From NCBI GenBank assembly GCA_002712305.1, contig PATE01000113.1, forward strand, positions 1 through 11,923: a DNA stretch of 11,923 bases, in the 5' to 3' direction. Source of the DNA: Gemmatimonadota bacterium. Lineage in GTDB: Bacteria; Latescibacterota; UBA2968; UBA8231. Made by a program: the position numbers and the translations under genes. The notes under the pieces are model-generated. The model was not told where the DNA came from. It did not search any database and saw only the letters and a list, made by a program, of their open reading frames with translations. Positions 1 to 6,526 of this stretch are shown piece by piece; position 1 is the first letter of the stretch, and the number at the start of each line of letters is the position of its first letter.

Positions 1-80
1 CCAGGGCGCATGCCGGGACCATCATCGGCGTAGAGGTTACCGCGCTACTGTCAATCGTTACAGGCGTCGACCCGCAATCG
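1..80. other. Window edge downstream of the porV-like gene; no gene supported
   Basis: No complete gene is visible. On the minus strand two adjacent ATG codons (25-23 and 22-20) open a frame reading MMVPACAL before the window ends. This could be the start of the next gene, but there is no clear Shine-Dalgarno sequence and only eight codons are seen. The main visible structure is a short tandem repeat shared with the end of the preceding gene, listed separately. Confidence 0.4.
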
Positions 81-94
81 CTACAGGCGTCGAC
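52..94. repeat. Two-copy 23-bp tandem repeat over the porV-like stop codon
   Basis: A 20-bp unit occurs at 52-71 (CAATCGTTACAGGCGTCGAC) and at 75-94 (CAATCGCTACAGGCGTCGAC), with one mismatch and a 23-bp period. The second unit carries the last codons (Ser-Arg-Arg-Leu) and the TAG stop of the minus-strand porV-like gene. The first unit, just downstream of that gene, repeats them with TAA in place of TAG. The period is not a multiple of three, so the second stop is in another frame. A small local duplication is the simplest reading. Confidence 0.8.
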
Positions 95-1016
95 TCAGGG
101 ATACTCGATGCACATCGCCCAGATCTGGGAAGGAGGAGAAGGCGTAGTCGACGCGATAGCTCCTCAGCTCGAGGCCGCCTCCGGCGGACAACCCGAGTGT
201 CTCGTCTCCCGCACTGCCACCCTGCTGCAGGCTGTACCCGGGCCGCAAGGTCAGACCTCCTCCGAACTCAATCTCGGCGCCGAATGTGGCGTACGCGTCG
301 TTGTCGTTCGGGACGGTGAAATCAGCCACGATCAGCAACGGCACCGGAAAGTGTGCGGGACGGTGAGCGATCCCGGCCCGAAGCAGAACGGGCAGCGAGT
401 CATCAAACCCATCGGTGTAGCCACTATAGACAGAACCGAGGTTGGCAATGGACGCACCCAGCGTCATTCCCTCCAGGGGGCCCATGAACAGAAGGCCGAG
501 ATCGAAGGCCAATGCGGCGGCGGAGTAGTCGTCGATACTGGAGTGGATGGATTTGATGCTGCCACCGGCCGACAGGCGGCCACCAAACAGTGACTGGGTT
601 GCTGTGACGGCGGCGGCCAGGTCGCTCGCACTGAACGTACCCAGATCCTGCCCATCGGCATCGGTTCGATGAAGGTCGCCGTAGTTGAAGTAGTTCACAC
701 TCACGCCAAAGGTGCGATCGCCACCAGGCATGGCAAAACTGAGAAAGCCCGCCTCCGTATCCACGAGATAGCTGGTGTAGGCAAGCGAGGCTGTGCGCGC
801 CTGCAGTCCATGAAGCCCGGCTGGGTTCCACGCAGGTGCTTCGATATCGCTGCGAATCGCCGTAAAGGCGCCGCCCAGGCCCGCGGCACGGGCGCCGACG
901 CCAACCTTGAGGAAACTGAAACCCGTCGTGCCGGCGCTGTCATTGATTGCGTGAACGTTCTGTGACAACAATGCGCTCAGGGCGACAGCCAGGAGGGTGA
1001 TACGTGGCATCCTCAT
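81..1016 (-). CDS. PorV/PorQ-family outer-membrane beta-barrel protein
   Basis: A 311-residue protein of the PorV/PorQ (UPF0164-like) family of outer-membrane barrels. PorV is known as a shuttle and attachment component of type IX secretion in Bacteroidetes, but many family members occur where that role is unproven, so only the fold is claimed. The N-terminus MRMPRITLLAVALSALLSQ followed by NVHA looks like a signal peptide. It is followed by the family hallmark region: FLKVGVGARAAGLGGAFTAI, then a WNPAGL motif. The rest is Gly- and aromatic-rich alternating sequence expected of beta strands. An open frame extends upstream to 1169, but that part lies inside gatA and lacks a signal peptide. The ATG at 1016, 31 nt after the gatA stop, is therefore the better start; the ATG at 1010 is also possible. 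It is the last complete gene of the block, and its 3' end is duplicated. Confidence 0.85.
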   Translation of the reverse strand: MRMPRITLLAVALSALLSQNVHAINDSAGTTGFSFLKVGVGARAAGLGGAFTAIRSDIEAPAWNPAGLHGLQARTASLAYTSYLVDTEAGFLSFAMPGGDRTFGVSVNYFNYGDLHRTDADGQDLGTFSASDLAAAVTATQSLFGGRLSAGGSIKSIHSSIDDYSAAALAFDLGLLFMGPLEGMTLGASIANLGSVYSGYTDGFDDSLPVLLRAGIAHRPAHFPVPLLIVADFTVPNDNDAYATFGAEIEFGGGLTLRPGYSLQQGGSAGDETLGLSAGGGLELRSYRVDYAFSSFPDLGDVHRVSLSRRL

Positions 1017-1047
1017 CGATTCTATCCAGTCGGAGCCGAAGCTCGAT

Positions 1048-2490
1048 TCAAGCGGTCTGTTCAATGTGATGGGCGGCACGAAGCAGCGTTTCCTCCGCGA
1101 AGGCAGGGGCCAGCAGTTGAGCACCGATGGGCAGGCCGTTCTGGGCGGTTGCCACGGGCACTGATACACCGGGAAGCCCAGCGAGATTCGCTGTCACCGT
1201 GTAGATGTCATTCAGATACATCTGCAGCGGGTCGTCGATCTTGTCTCCCAGGCAGAACGCCGTCGTCGGTGAGACGGGCCCCAGCAACAGGTCACAATCG
1301 GTGAAGGCGCGGGAGAAATCTTCGCGAATCAAGGTTCTGACCTTTTGCGCCTTGAGATAATACGCATCGTAGTACCCGGCGCTGAGTACGTACGTTCCGA
1401 GCATGATTCGGCGTTTGACCTCATCCCCAAAGCCTTCACTGCGGCTTTGATGGTACATCTGCTGCAGGTCGGATGCCTCGCCAGAGCGATAACCGAAACG
1501 GACACCGTCATAACGAGACAGGTTCGCCGACGCCTCTGCAGTGGCGACCACATAGTATGCACCGATGCAGTATTCGGCATGTCCTGCCACGGGCAGTGAG
1601 ACGTTCTGCAGTTTTGCTCCTGCCGATTCCAGTCGACTCGCCGTTGCCTCGATCGCAGCGGCCGTCTCTGCGTCGAGACCTTCGCCGAAGAACTGCTCCG
1701 GCAGTCCGATGGTTAGACCCTCGACCCCCGCTCGAAGTTTCTGACAATAATCAGGTACTTCCACATCCGCGCTGGTTGCATCTGAGGCATCATGCCCCGA
1801 GATCACACCCAAAAGCAGGGCAGCATCCTCCACATCCTTGGTCAGGGGGCCGATCTGGTCGAGGGAACTGGCAAAGGCAACCAGTCCGTAACGAGAGACA
1901 CGGCCATAGGTCGGTTTCAGTCCGACGATGCCGCAGTATCCAGCGGGCTGGCGCACGGAGCCTCCCGTATCAGATCCCAGCGCTGCGATCGCCGTGTCTG
2001 CGGCGACGGCGGCGGCGGAGCCACCACTGCTTCCGCCAGGAACTCGGTCGAGATCGCGAGGATTCCGGGCCGGGCCGAAATGGGAGTTTTCATTCGACGA
2101 GCCCATGGCGAACTCGTCCATATTCGTCTTGCCCAACAGGACGGCATCCGCCGCACGGAGTTTGGCGACAGCCGTCGCATCGTACGGAGCGACATAGTCG
2201 GCGAGGATTCGCGAACCGCACGTCGTGCGACCACCGCGAACACACATCACATCTTTGATGGCTATCGGAACACCGGCGAGTGGGCCAAGGGTGTCGCCGC
2301 GTTGTCGCCGCTCATCGACGTCCTGTGCTTGAGCGCGAGCCGCGTCGGCATCGAGGTGGACGTACGCGTTGACGCGCTCGTCTTCGGATTCAATCCGTGT
2401 GATGAGCGCGTCGATCAGCTCGACGGAGCCGATGTCACCGGAAGTCAGTCGTTGAACTGCCTCGTGCGCCGTCCACTGCGCCTCGGACAT
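1048..2490 (-). CDS. gatA: Asp-tRNA(Asn)/Glu-tRNA(Gln) amidotransferase subunit A
   Basis: A 480-residue, full-length amidase-signature protein. As subunit A of GatCAB it would hydrolyse glutamine and pass ammonia to misacylated Glu-tRNA(Gln) or Asp-tRNA(Asn), giving correct Gln- or Asn-tRNA in the cytoplasm. The Ser-cisSer-Lys triad is visible: Lys79 in GVPIAIKDV, Ser154 in the PGGSSGGS glycine-serine motif and Ser178 in GSDTGGSVRQP, matching the numbering I recall for S. aureus GatA. The GLKPTYGRVSRYGL stretch is typical of GatA rather than of generic amidases. The ATG at 2490 is 2 nt after the tatA stop, with GGAG at 2500-2497, 6 nt upstream. The partner genes gatC and gatB are not in the window, so the complex must be completed from elsewhere. 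Confidence 0.96.
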   Translation of the reverse strand: MSEAQWTAHEAVQRLTSGDIGSVELIDALITRIESEDERVNAYVHLDADAARAQAQDVDERRQRGDTLGPLAGVPIAIKDVMCVRGGRTTCGSRILADYVAPYDATAVAKLRAADAVLLGKTNMDEFAMGSSNENSHFGPARNPRDLDRVPGGSSGGSAAAVAADTAIAALGSDTGGSVRQPAGYCGIVGLKPTYGRVSRYGLVAFASSLDQIGPLTKDVEDAALLLGVISGHDASDATSADVEVPDYCQKLRAGVEGLTIGLPEQFFGEGLDAETAAAIEATASRLESAGAKLQNVSLPVAGHAEYCIGAYYVVATAEASANLSRYDGVRFGYRSGEASDLQQMYHQSRSEGFGDEVKRRIMLGTYVLSAGYYDAYYLKAQKVRTLIREDFSRAFTDCDLLLGPVSPTTAFCLGDKIDDPLQMYLNDIYTVTANLAGLPGVSVPVATAQNGLPIGAQLLAPAFAEETLLRAAHHIEQTA

Positions 2491-2492
2491 TC

Positions 2493-2804
2493 CTAACTCC
2501 GCGCTTCGCCGCCGGATTCAGTCTCCGTTGGCGCCGCGGCTGTGGGTTGCTGCGGCGGTGCTGCGGGCTGTTGGGGCGGGGCCGCGTCCTGGCGTGACAC
2601 CTGACCCGCAGGGGGCGGGATCGTCTGTGCGCTCTGTGGATTGATGGTGCCGCTCACATCTACCTCCTCCTGCACATCCTTGACCGCTTTGCGGAATTCA
2701 CGGATGCCCTTGCCGAGCCCTTGTGCCATTTCGGGAATACGACGGGCGCCGAACAGCAGCAGGACGACGAGGAAGATGACGAGAATTTCCCAATGACCGG
2801 GCAT
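2493..2804 (-). CDS. tatA: Sec-independent (Tat) translocase protein TatA/TatE
   Basis: A 103-residue TatA-type protein. TatA oligomerises in the inner membrane to let folded, twin-arginine-signal proteins cross after recognition by TatC. The architecture is clear: a single transmembrane helix at about residues 5-19 ([13 protein letters not shown]), the FGARRIPEM hinge corresponding to the usual FGPKKLPEL, and an amphipathic charged helix ([19 protein letters not shown]). After these comes a disordered Pro/Gln/Ala tail with a repeated PPQQPAA-like unit at about residues 75-90. The ATG at 2804 has a strong AAGGAG site at 2817-2812, spaced 7 nt. No tatC or tatB is adjacent. The gene abuts gatA, which suggests co-translation of the two. 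TatA versus TatB is decided by the short hinge and small size. Confidence 0.93.
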   Translation of the reverse strand: MPGHWEILVIFLVVLLLFGARRIPEMAQGLGKGIREFRKAVKDVQEEVDVSGTINPQSAQTIPPPAGQVSRQDAAPPQQPAAPPQQPTAAAPTETESGGEARS

Positions 2805-2828
2805 GATGTAGCTCCTTTGGCAGCCGGC

Positions 2829-3110
2829 TCAGTACGAATACTTGAAGTAGTACCAACCGACGAACAGGCCGAGCAGGGTGATGACATTAAAGTTCAGGGC
2901 CAGTTCGAACTGGAACGACAGGATGATGAGGTTGAGCATGTGGGGCCCAATGTCGTACTGAAAATAATCAAGCAGGGCCCGTTCTACGATACTGCCATCA
3001 CTGGCGACGAAGCGCAGGATCAGTCGAAGAGATTCGCCCACGACACTGCCACCGATGGCACTGATGAAGAGAATGACGATCAGATGTCCGATCGGCTTGT
3101 CCTGGAGCAT
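2829..3110 (-). CDS. Small membrane protein, DUF4321-like
   Basis: A 93-residue hydrophobic protein with no known biochemical function. Two membrane segments are visible. The N-terminal one (about residues 8-32) is rich in Gly and small residues (LIVILFISAIGGSVVGESL). The C-terminal one (about residues 58-88) ends in an aromatic-rich YYFKYSY tail. The pattern of a Gly-rich first helix with GES, a polar loop, then an N-L-x-x-L-S-F-x-F-x-L-x-x-N segment resembles the DUF4321 family, which I assign from memory of its layout. The gene begins 14 nt after the pssA stop with no convincing Shine-Dalgarno sequence, so it may depend on translation of pssA. It lies between phospholipid synthesis and tatA, which fits a membrane role but does not define one. 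Confidence 0.7.
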   Translation of the reverse strand: MLQDKPIGHLIVILFISAIGGSVVGESLRLILRFVASDGSIVERALLDYFQYDIGPHMLNLIILSFQFELALNFNVITLLGLFVGWYYFKYSY

Positions 3111-3124
3111 AAAGGTGGCCGATC

Positions 3125-3841
3125 TCAGGCGTGTTGGGTGACTTCATTGCTGAACATACCCCAAAGTCGCCGATACAGACCAGAGGCAATGTAGAGCATG
3201 GCGAGAGGAAAGAAGATCTCGCGTGACGTAGCTGGGTGAAGGATCAGCCCAACGGAGATTAGGAAATAGACAACCTTGAGTCGATCGCGCAGCGCGCTGG
3301 AACGGAAATTCGGCACCGCGTCGTACTCAACGCGACTGACCATCAACAGACTCAGCAGTACCATCAAGGCGATGCCGAACTGAGCGGCATGGATCGTATC
3401 CCAGGTGCGTTCGGTGTACACGACATACTGCGTCAATACGATGGCAGCAGAGGGGATGGGCAAACCCATGAAGAATTCGCCTTTTTCACCCTCTTCGTGA
3501 CTGATCACATTGAAGCGAGCCAACCGTGAGGCACCAGCCAGCAGAAAACAGGCCGCCGCAACGGCTCCCCATGGGGAAGGCAGCAGGCTGTGATAGAGCA
3601 TGAAGGCGGGAACGACGCCAAAGGTGCACACGTCGGCGAGCGAATCGAATTCGATCCCGAACTTGGAATCTGTGCCGATCAGACGAGCGAGTCGTCCGTC
3701 CATATTGTCGAGAGCGGCTGCCAGCAGGATCAGCCAGGCAGCTGGCACATACCGGCCCTCGGCGACAAAACTCAGAGCGACGAACCCACATACGAGATTG
3801 CCCAGCGTAAATAGACTGGGGATGACGCCACGATCGATCAC
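3125..3841 (-). CDS. pssA: CDP-diacylglycerol-serine O-phosphatidyltransferase
   Basis: A 238-residue integral membrane enzyme that would make phosphatidylserine from CDP-diacylglycerol and serine at the cytoplasmic membrane. The full CDP-alcohol phosphotransferase signature D-x2-DG-x2-AR-x8-G-x3-D-x3-D is present: Asp45, Asp48-Gly49, Ala52-Arg53, Gly62, Asp66 and Asp70. Hydrophobic helices follow through to the C-terminus. An ATG-initiated frame extends to 4000, but that segment lies within psd and is not protein-like. I choose the GTG at 3841. It overlaps the psd stop in a GTGA junction and has GGGAG at 3853-3849, 7 nt upstream. Its product is the substrate of the neighbouring psd enzyme, so the two form a two-step path to phosphatidylethanolamine. 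Confidence 0.94.
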   Translation of the reverse strand: MIDRGVIPSLFTLGNLVCGFVALSFVAEGRYVPAAWLILLAAALDNMDGRLARLIGTDSKFGIEFDSLADVCTFGVVPAFMLYHSLLPSPWGAVAAACFLLAGASRLARFNVISHEEGEKGEFFMGLPIPSAAIVLTQYVVYTERTWDTIHAAQFGIALMVLLSLLMVSRVEYDAVPNFRSSALRDRLKVVYFLISVGLILHPATSREIFFPLAMLYIASGLYRRLWGMFSNEVTQHA

Positions 3842-4476
3842 TGGATAACTCCCATTACCGTTTCGCCGGCTCGCACTCGGTCGCCGACACTGACGCGGAT
3901 CTCCACATGGTTCGGTACGATTAAATCTACACGAGAACCAAAACGGATGAGGCCAAAACGTTCCCCAAGATCCACCTGCTGCCCCGGCTGCAGATAACAT
4001 GCAATCCGTCGTGCAAGAATGCCGACGATCTGCTTCACCACCAATCGCGTGTCTCCCTGACGAATGCCGATCACGCTTTGCTCGTTCTGCTCGGACGCAT
4101 CCTCGGCGAAAGCCACCTTGTAGCGCCCAGAGCGACGTTCGACCACGTCGATTTCGCCGGCCAGGGGAATGCGGTTGATGTGGACATTGAAGACCGACAG
4201 AAACACACTGATCCTCGTTGCCGCATCTCCAACATATTCATCTGCCCCGTCCAAGGGCTCGATGGCCACGACACGACCATCGGCGGCGGACACGACCGCT
4301 CCTGCCACATCCGGTGGGCGACGCCCTGGATCGCGGAAGAAAAACACCATGAATCCGGCCAGGATGGTAAATAAAACCGCCGCAGCCGCAACGATGGGCT
4401 GCGTTTGGGCCACCCACCAACAGAGCGCGGCGAGCACAGCGGCAACAGCCAGGAATGGATAACCTTCACGAGCCAT
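3838..4476 (-). CDS. psd: Phosphatidylserine decarboxylase proenzyme
   Basis: A 212-residue enzyme of the short bacterial/archaeal-type Psd family. It converts phosphatidylserine to phosphatidylethanolamine at the membrane. The proenzyme self-cleaves before a serine that becomes the pyruvoyl cofactor; here the site is Gly180-Ser181 within RFGSRVDL. Other family marks are two N-terminal membrane segments (about residues 7-46) ending in FFFRDPGRRPP, the SAADGRV motif near residue 63 and FNVHINRIP at residues 96-104. The ATG at 4476 is 6 nt after the htrA-like stop. Its Shine-Dalgarno sequence is weak. The stop overlaps the pssA GTG, which suggests translational coupling and balanced synthesis of the two enzymes. 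Confidence 0.95.
   Translation of the reverse strand: MAREGYPFLAVAAVLAALCWWVAQTQPIVAAAAVLFTILAGFMVFFFRDPGRRPPDVAGAVVSAADGRVVAIEPLDGADEYVGDAATRISVFLSVFNVHINRIPLAGEIDVVERRSGRYKVAFAEDASEQNEQSVIGIRQGDTRLVVKQIVGILARRIACYLQPGQQVDLGERFGLIRFGSRVDLIVPNHVEIRVSVGDRVRAGETVMGVIQ
3849..3853 (-). promoter_or_regulatory. Shine-Dalgarno site fixing the pssA GTG start
   Basis: GGGAG on the minus strand (3853 to 3849) lies inside the last codons of psd and ends 7 nt before the GTG at 3841. It supports this GTG over upstream ATG codons lying deep inside psd. Confidence 0.7.
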
Positions 4477-4482
4477 ACCGGG

Positions 4483-5616
4483 TCAATCCCACTCGGATCC
4501 GGCACGCGGACGTTCCTCGACCTCGAATTCTACTCGGCGACGTTTGTCGCTGCGGAACAGGTCGATGGTACACGTTTCAGAGACCCTCATCTGCGTCAGA
4601 ATTCCCCATGCTTCATCAGCGGATCGCACGACCTCCCCGTTGATCGACAGAATCACATCGCCACGGGAAAGATCCGTCATGTAGGCAGGACTCTCTACCG
4701 CGATCTGAGCCACCAGTGCACCTTCGGTATGATCGAGACCCAGGTAATGAGCGAGTCGGGGTGTCAAATCCTGTAACTCAACAATTCCGTGCCACGGTTG
4801 CCGCACTCGACCGTGGGTCTGGATCTCATCCAAAAAGCGTCGGGCCGCCTTGATGGGGATGGCGAAACCGATGCCGATGGAGCCGAAGTCGTATCCGCGC
4901 TCGCCGCCACCCGGGAAGATGAAGCTGTTAATGCCGATCACCTCGCCAAGGGCGTTCACCAGCGGGCCACCGCTGTTGCCGTGATTCACGGCGGCATCCG
5001 TCTGGATCATGTCGCGATAGTGGTAGTTCCCCTGCGGTTCCTGGAAGTCTCGATCTAAGGCACTGATAACACCAATACTTACGGTGAGTCCAAGGTCGAA
5101 TGGATTGCCGATGGCGATGGCCCATTCGCCCACAAGAATATCGTCGGAATCCCCCAGAGGTGCAACCGGAAGCGGATCCCCCTCTACCTCGAGAACGGCC
5201 AGGTCCAGCAGAGGGTCGATCTCAACATTGATCACTTCGAGATCTCGTTCTTCGCTCAAGAAGATCTTGATTTTCCTGACCGCTTTCAGGTTGCCGAGCA
5301 CGTGGGCATTGGTCAGGATCCGATAAGGGTCAACCACGACACCTGAGCCACCCGAGATCCGGTCCCGTTCAGCCGCATACAATCGATTCAGAGAGGAGTG
5401 GGGACCGAGGAAATGCTGCAGAAACGGATCGCGATAGTAGACGGTTTCTCGGTGGAGCACATGAATGCTCACCACAGACGGCTGTACCCGCTCGACCGCT
5501 CGAACCACGGCATTTCGCCTCGAGGCGGAGATCTCCTGCGCGGACCCGCTCGACGGGGCAAGCAGAACGGCGACTGCACTCAAGAACAGGGCCCTTTTGG
5601 ATCTCGTAACTATCAT
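4483..5616 (-). CDS. htrA: HtrA/DegP-like (S1C) trypsin-type serine protease with one PDZ domain
   Basis: A 377-residue secreted protease likely to act in periplasmic protein quality control. It has an N-terminal signal peptide (about residues 1-26, basic start, hydrophobic core, SGSAQ cleavage region). A trypsin-like domain follows with the triad His105 in LTNAHVL, Asp138 in LLDLAVLEV and Ser215 in NHGNSGGPL. One PDZ domain (about residues 275-368) contains SRGDVILSINGEVV. Classical DegP and DegQ have two PDZ domains, so this is closer to DegS or single-PDZ HtrA in layout, but it lacks a clear retained anchor beyond the signal sequence. His212 stands where Pro is common (NPGNSGGPL); I do not think this affects catalysis. 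The ATG at 5616 lacks a Shine-Dalgarno sequence and overlaps the stop of a possible short leader ORF. The gene heads the envelope-themed block. Confidence 0.92.
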   Translation of the reverse strand: MIVTRSKRALFLSAVAVLLAPSSGSAQEISASRRNAVVRAVERVQPSVVSIHVLHRETVYYRDPFLQHFLGPHSSLNRLYAAERDRISGGSGVVVDPYRILTNAHVLGNLKAVRKIKIFLSEERDLEVINVEIDPLLDLAVLEVEGDPLPVAPLGDSDDILVGEWAIAIGNPFDLGLTVSIGVISALDRDFQEPQGNYHYRDMIQTDAAVNHGNSGGPLVNALGEVIGINSFIFPGGGERGYDFGSIGIGFAIPIKAARRFLDEIQTHGRVRQPWHGIVELQDLTPRLAHYLGLDHTEGALVAQIAVESPAYMTDLSRGDVILSINGEVVRSADEAWGILTQMRVSETCTIDLFRSDKRRRVEFEVEERPRAGSEWD

Positions 5617-5705
5617 ATATGCATGTACGTTAACACGTTTCTACGATCGCAACAATGTTCGCCAATCGGCACAACGCCAGAGCCGTCGGCCACGGGTCGG
5701 CTCAT
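5613..5705 (-). CDS. Possible 30-codon leader ORF overlapping the htrA start
   Basis: A 30-residue frame starts with MSRPVADGSGVV, contains the motif EHCCDRR and ends in TYMHI. Its TGA (5615-5613) overlaps the htrA ATG as ATGA. An AGGA sequence lies only about 2 nt before its ATG, which is closer than ideal. The protein resembles no family I know. It could be a translated leader that delivers ribosomes to the SD-less htrA start, or a chance frame. Confidence 0.25.
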   Translation of the reverse strand: MSRPVADGSGVVPIGEHCCDRRNVLTYMHI

Positions 5706-5740
5706 GGTCCTGACGCCTCGAGGCCTGTGCCCAATCACAC
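5617..5740. other. Gap between truA and htrA; putative regulatory leader
   Basis: This 124-bp gap is the largest inside the gene run. Its htrA-proximal 35 bp are clearly AT-richer than the surroundings (ACGTGTTAACGTACATGCAT on the minus strand), which is compatible with a promoter or an open leader. I cannot pick out convincing -35 and -10 hexamers. A GC-rich hairpin (5680-5703) and a 10-bp palindrome GCCTCGAGGC (5715-5724) lie nearer truA. Neither has a following T-run, so no standard terminator is visible. Confidence 0.4.
5680..5703 (-). repeat. Hairpin-capable inverted repeat downstream of truA
   Basis: Perfect 6-bp arms GAGCCG (5680-5685) and CGGCTC (5698-5703) are separated by 12 nt. 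They lie in a further, loosely paired context (GGCACA 5668-5673 and TGTGCC 5726-5731). There is no U-tract, so this could be an RNA structure in a read-through transcript or a weak attenuator rather than a simple terminator. Confidence 0.35.
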
Positions 5741-6526
5741 TCAAGGCTGCGGCCGGCGAAGATCGCCTGAGGGGCCACCCATGCTGTCGTCATAGTCAAC
5801 GCCCAGCAGGCACAGCCCCCGGGAGGGGACCGTGGGGCCCGCCTCTGTCCGGAGCCCCGGTTCACTGAGCAATCGGGCCACGTCATCCACAGGTCGTTTG
5901 CCTTCGCCTACCTGGGTCATCGTGCCCACAAGGATTCTCACCATATGGCGCAGGAAGCGGTCGCCATGAATTTCGAACACCCACTCGCCATCGGCAACGG
6001 ACCAGACCGCCTCGGAGATGGTGCAGTCGTGGTGATCCGGTTCAGGATGAGGATTGCAGAAGGCACGGAAGGCGTGCTTCCCGATGAGCAGACGCGCTGC
6101 CTCCTGCATGGGATCCAGTTCCAGACGGCGTGGCATGATCCAGACCAGATGCCGCTGCAGCGGATGAGGTGTCGCTGTGAGTCGATACCGATAGCGTTTG
6201 CCGCGGGCACTGTAGCGGGCGTGAAAATCACCTGCCACGTCCAGCGCGCGGCGGACAGAGACATCGGGTGGCAGCAGGGCATTCAGGGCTCGTCTGAATC
6301 GCTCAGGTTCGTGGGGCCGTGATGTCGTGATGTGTGCCACAAGCCCCCGTGCGTGAGTTCCCGCATCGGTCCGCCCCGACCCTACAGGTGCAGATTCCTC
6401 CTGCAGGAACTGTCGAAGGGCACGACTCAACTCCCCTTGAACCGTGCGTCCTCGGGTCTGTTGCTGCCAACCGAGGAAGTGGGTGCCATCGAATTCAAGA
6501 TCGAGGCGAATCACGCGTTGTGTCAT
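5741..6526 (-). CDS. truA: tRNA pseudouridine(38-40) synthase TruA
   Basis: A 261-residue enzyme that isomerises uridine to pseudouridine at positions 38-40 of the tRNA anticodon arm. The catalytic aspartate is Asp54 in the diagnostic GSGRTDAGTHARG motif. Other TruA features are the N-terminal LDLEFDGTHFLGWQQQ, the central DFHARYSARGKRYRYRL, and the C-terminal GDRFLRHMVRILVGTM near residue 193. Length is normal for the family. The ATG at 6526 overlaps the ecfT stop as ATGA, and AGGGG at 6536-6532 is spaced 5 nt. The ecfT-truA pairing matches a conserved order known in Firmicutes, where the two are co-transcribed although unrelated in function. Confidence 0.97.
   Translation of the reverse strand: MTQRVIRLDLEFDGTHFLGWQQQTRGRTVQGELSRALRQFLQEESAPVGSGRTDAGTHARGLVAHITTSRPHEPERFRRALNALLPPDVSVRRALDVAGDFHARYSARGKRYRYRLTATPHPLQRHLVWIMPRRLELDPMQEAARLLIGKHAFRAFCNPHPEPDHHDCTISEAVWSVADGEWVFEIHGDRFLRHMVRILVGTMTQVGEGKRPVDDVARLLSEPGLRTEAGPTVPSRGLCLLGVDYDDSMGGPSGDLRRPQP

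Noticed and set aside
1017-1169. Extension of the porV-like protein upstream to 1169
   Set aside because: It overlaps the gatA C-terminus, places about 50 non-family residues before a good signal peptide and has no supporting ribosome-binding site.
1473-2258. Plus-strand open frame of 261 codons opposite gatA
   Set aside because: It is Arg/Pro/Ser/His-rich, typical of an antisense shadow, and gatA is intact on the other strand.
2540-2600. Short repeats in the tatA 3' region as a possible repeat array
   Set aside because: They encode the Pro/Gln/Ala-rich flexible tail of TatA and are explained by amino-acid composition.
3842-4000. Extension of pssA to an ATG at 4000
   Set aside because: The added residues lie inside psd in another frame and are not protein-like. 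A Shine-Dalgarno site and the GTGA junction support the GTG at 3841.
4945-4995. His in place of Pro before GNSGGPL in the HtrA-like protease as a sign of inactivation
   Set aside because: The triad and the GNSGG oxyanion segment are intact. This position is not catalytic, and variation there seems tolerable in the family.
5398-5868. Plus-strand open frame of 156 codons spanning the truA-htrA gap
   Set aside because: It is mostly antisense to htrA and truA, with low-complexity basic and proline-rich sequence and no domain.
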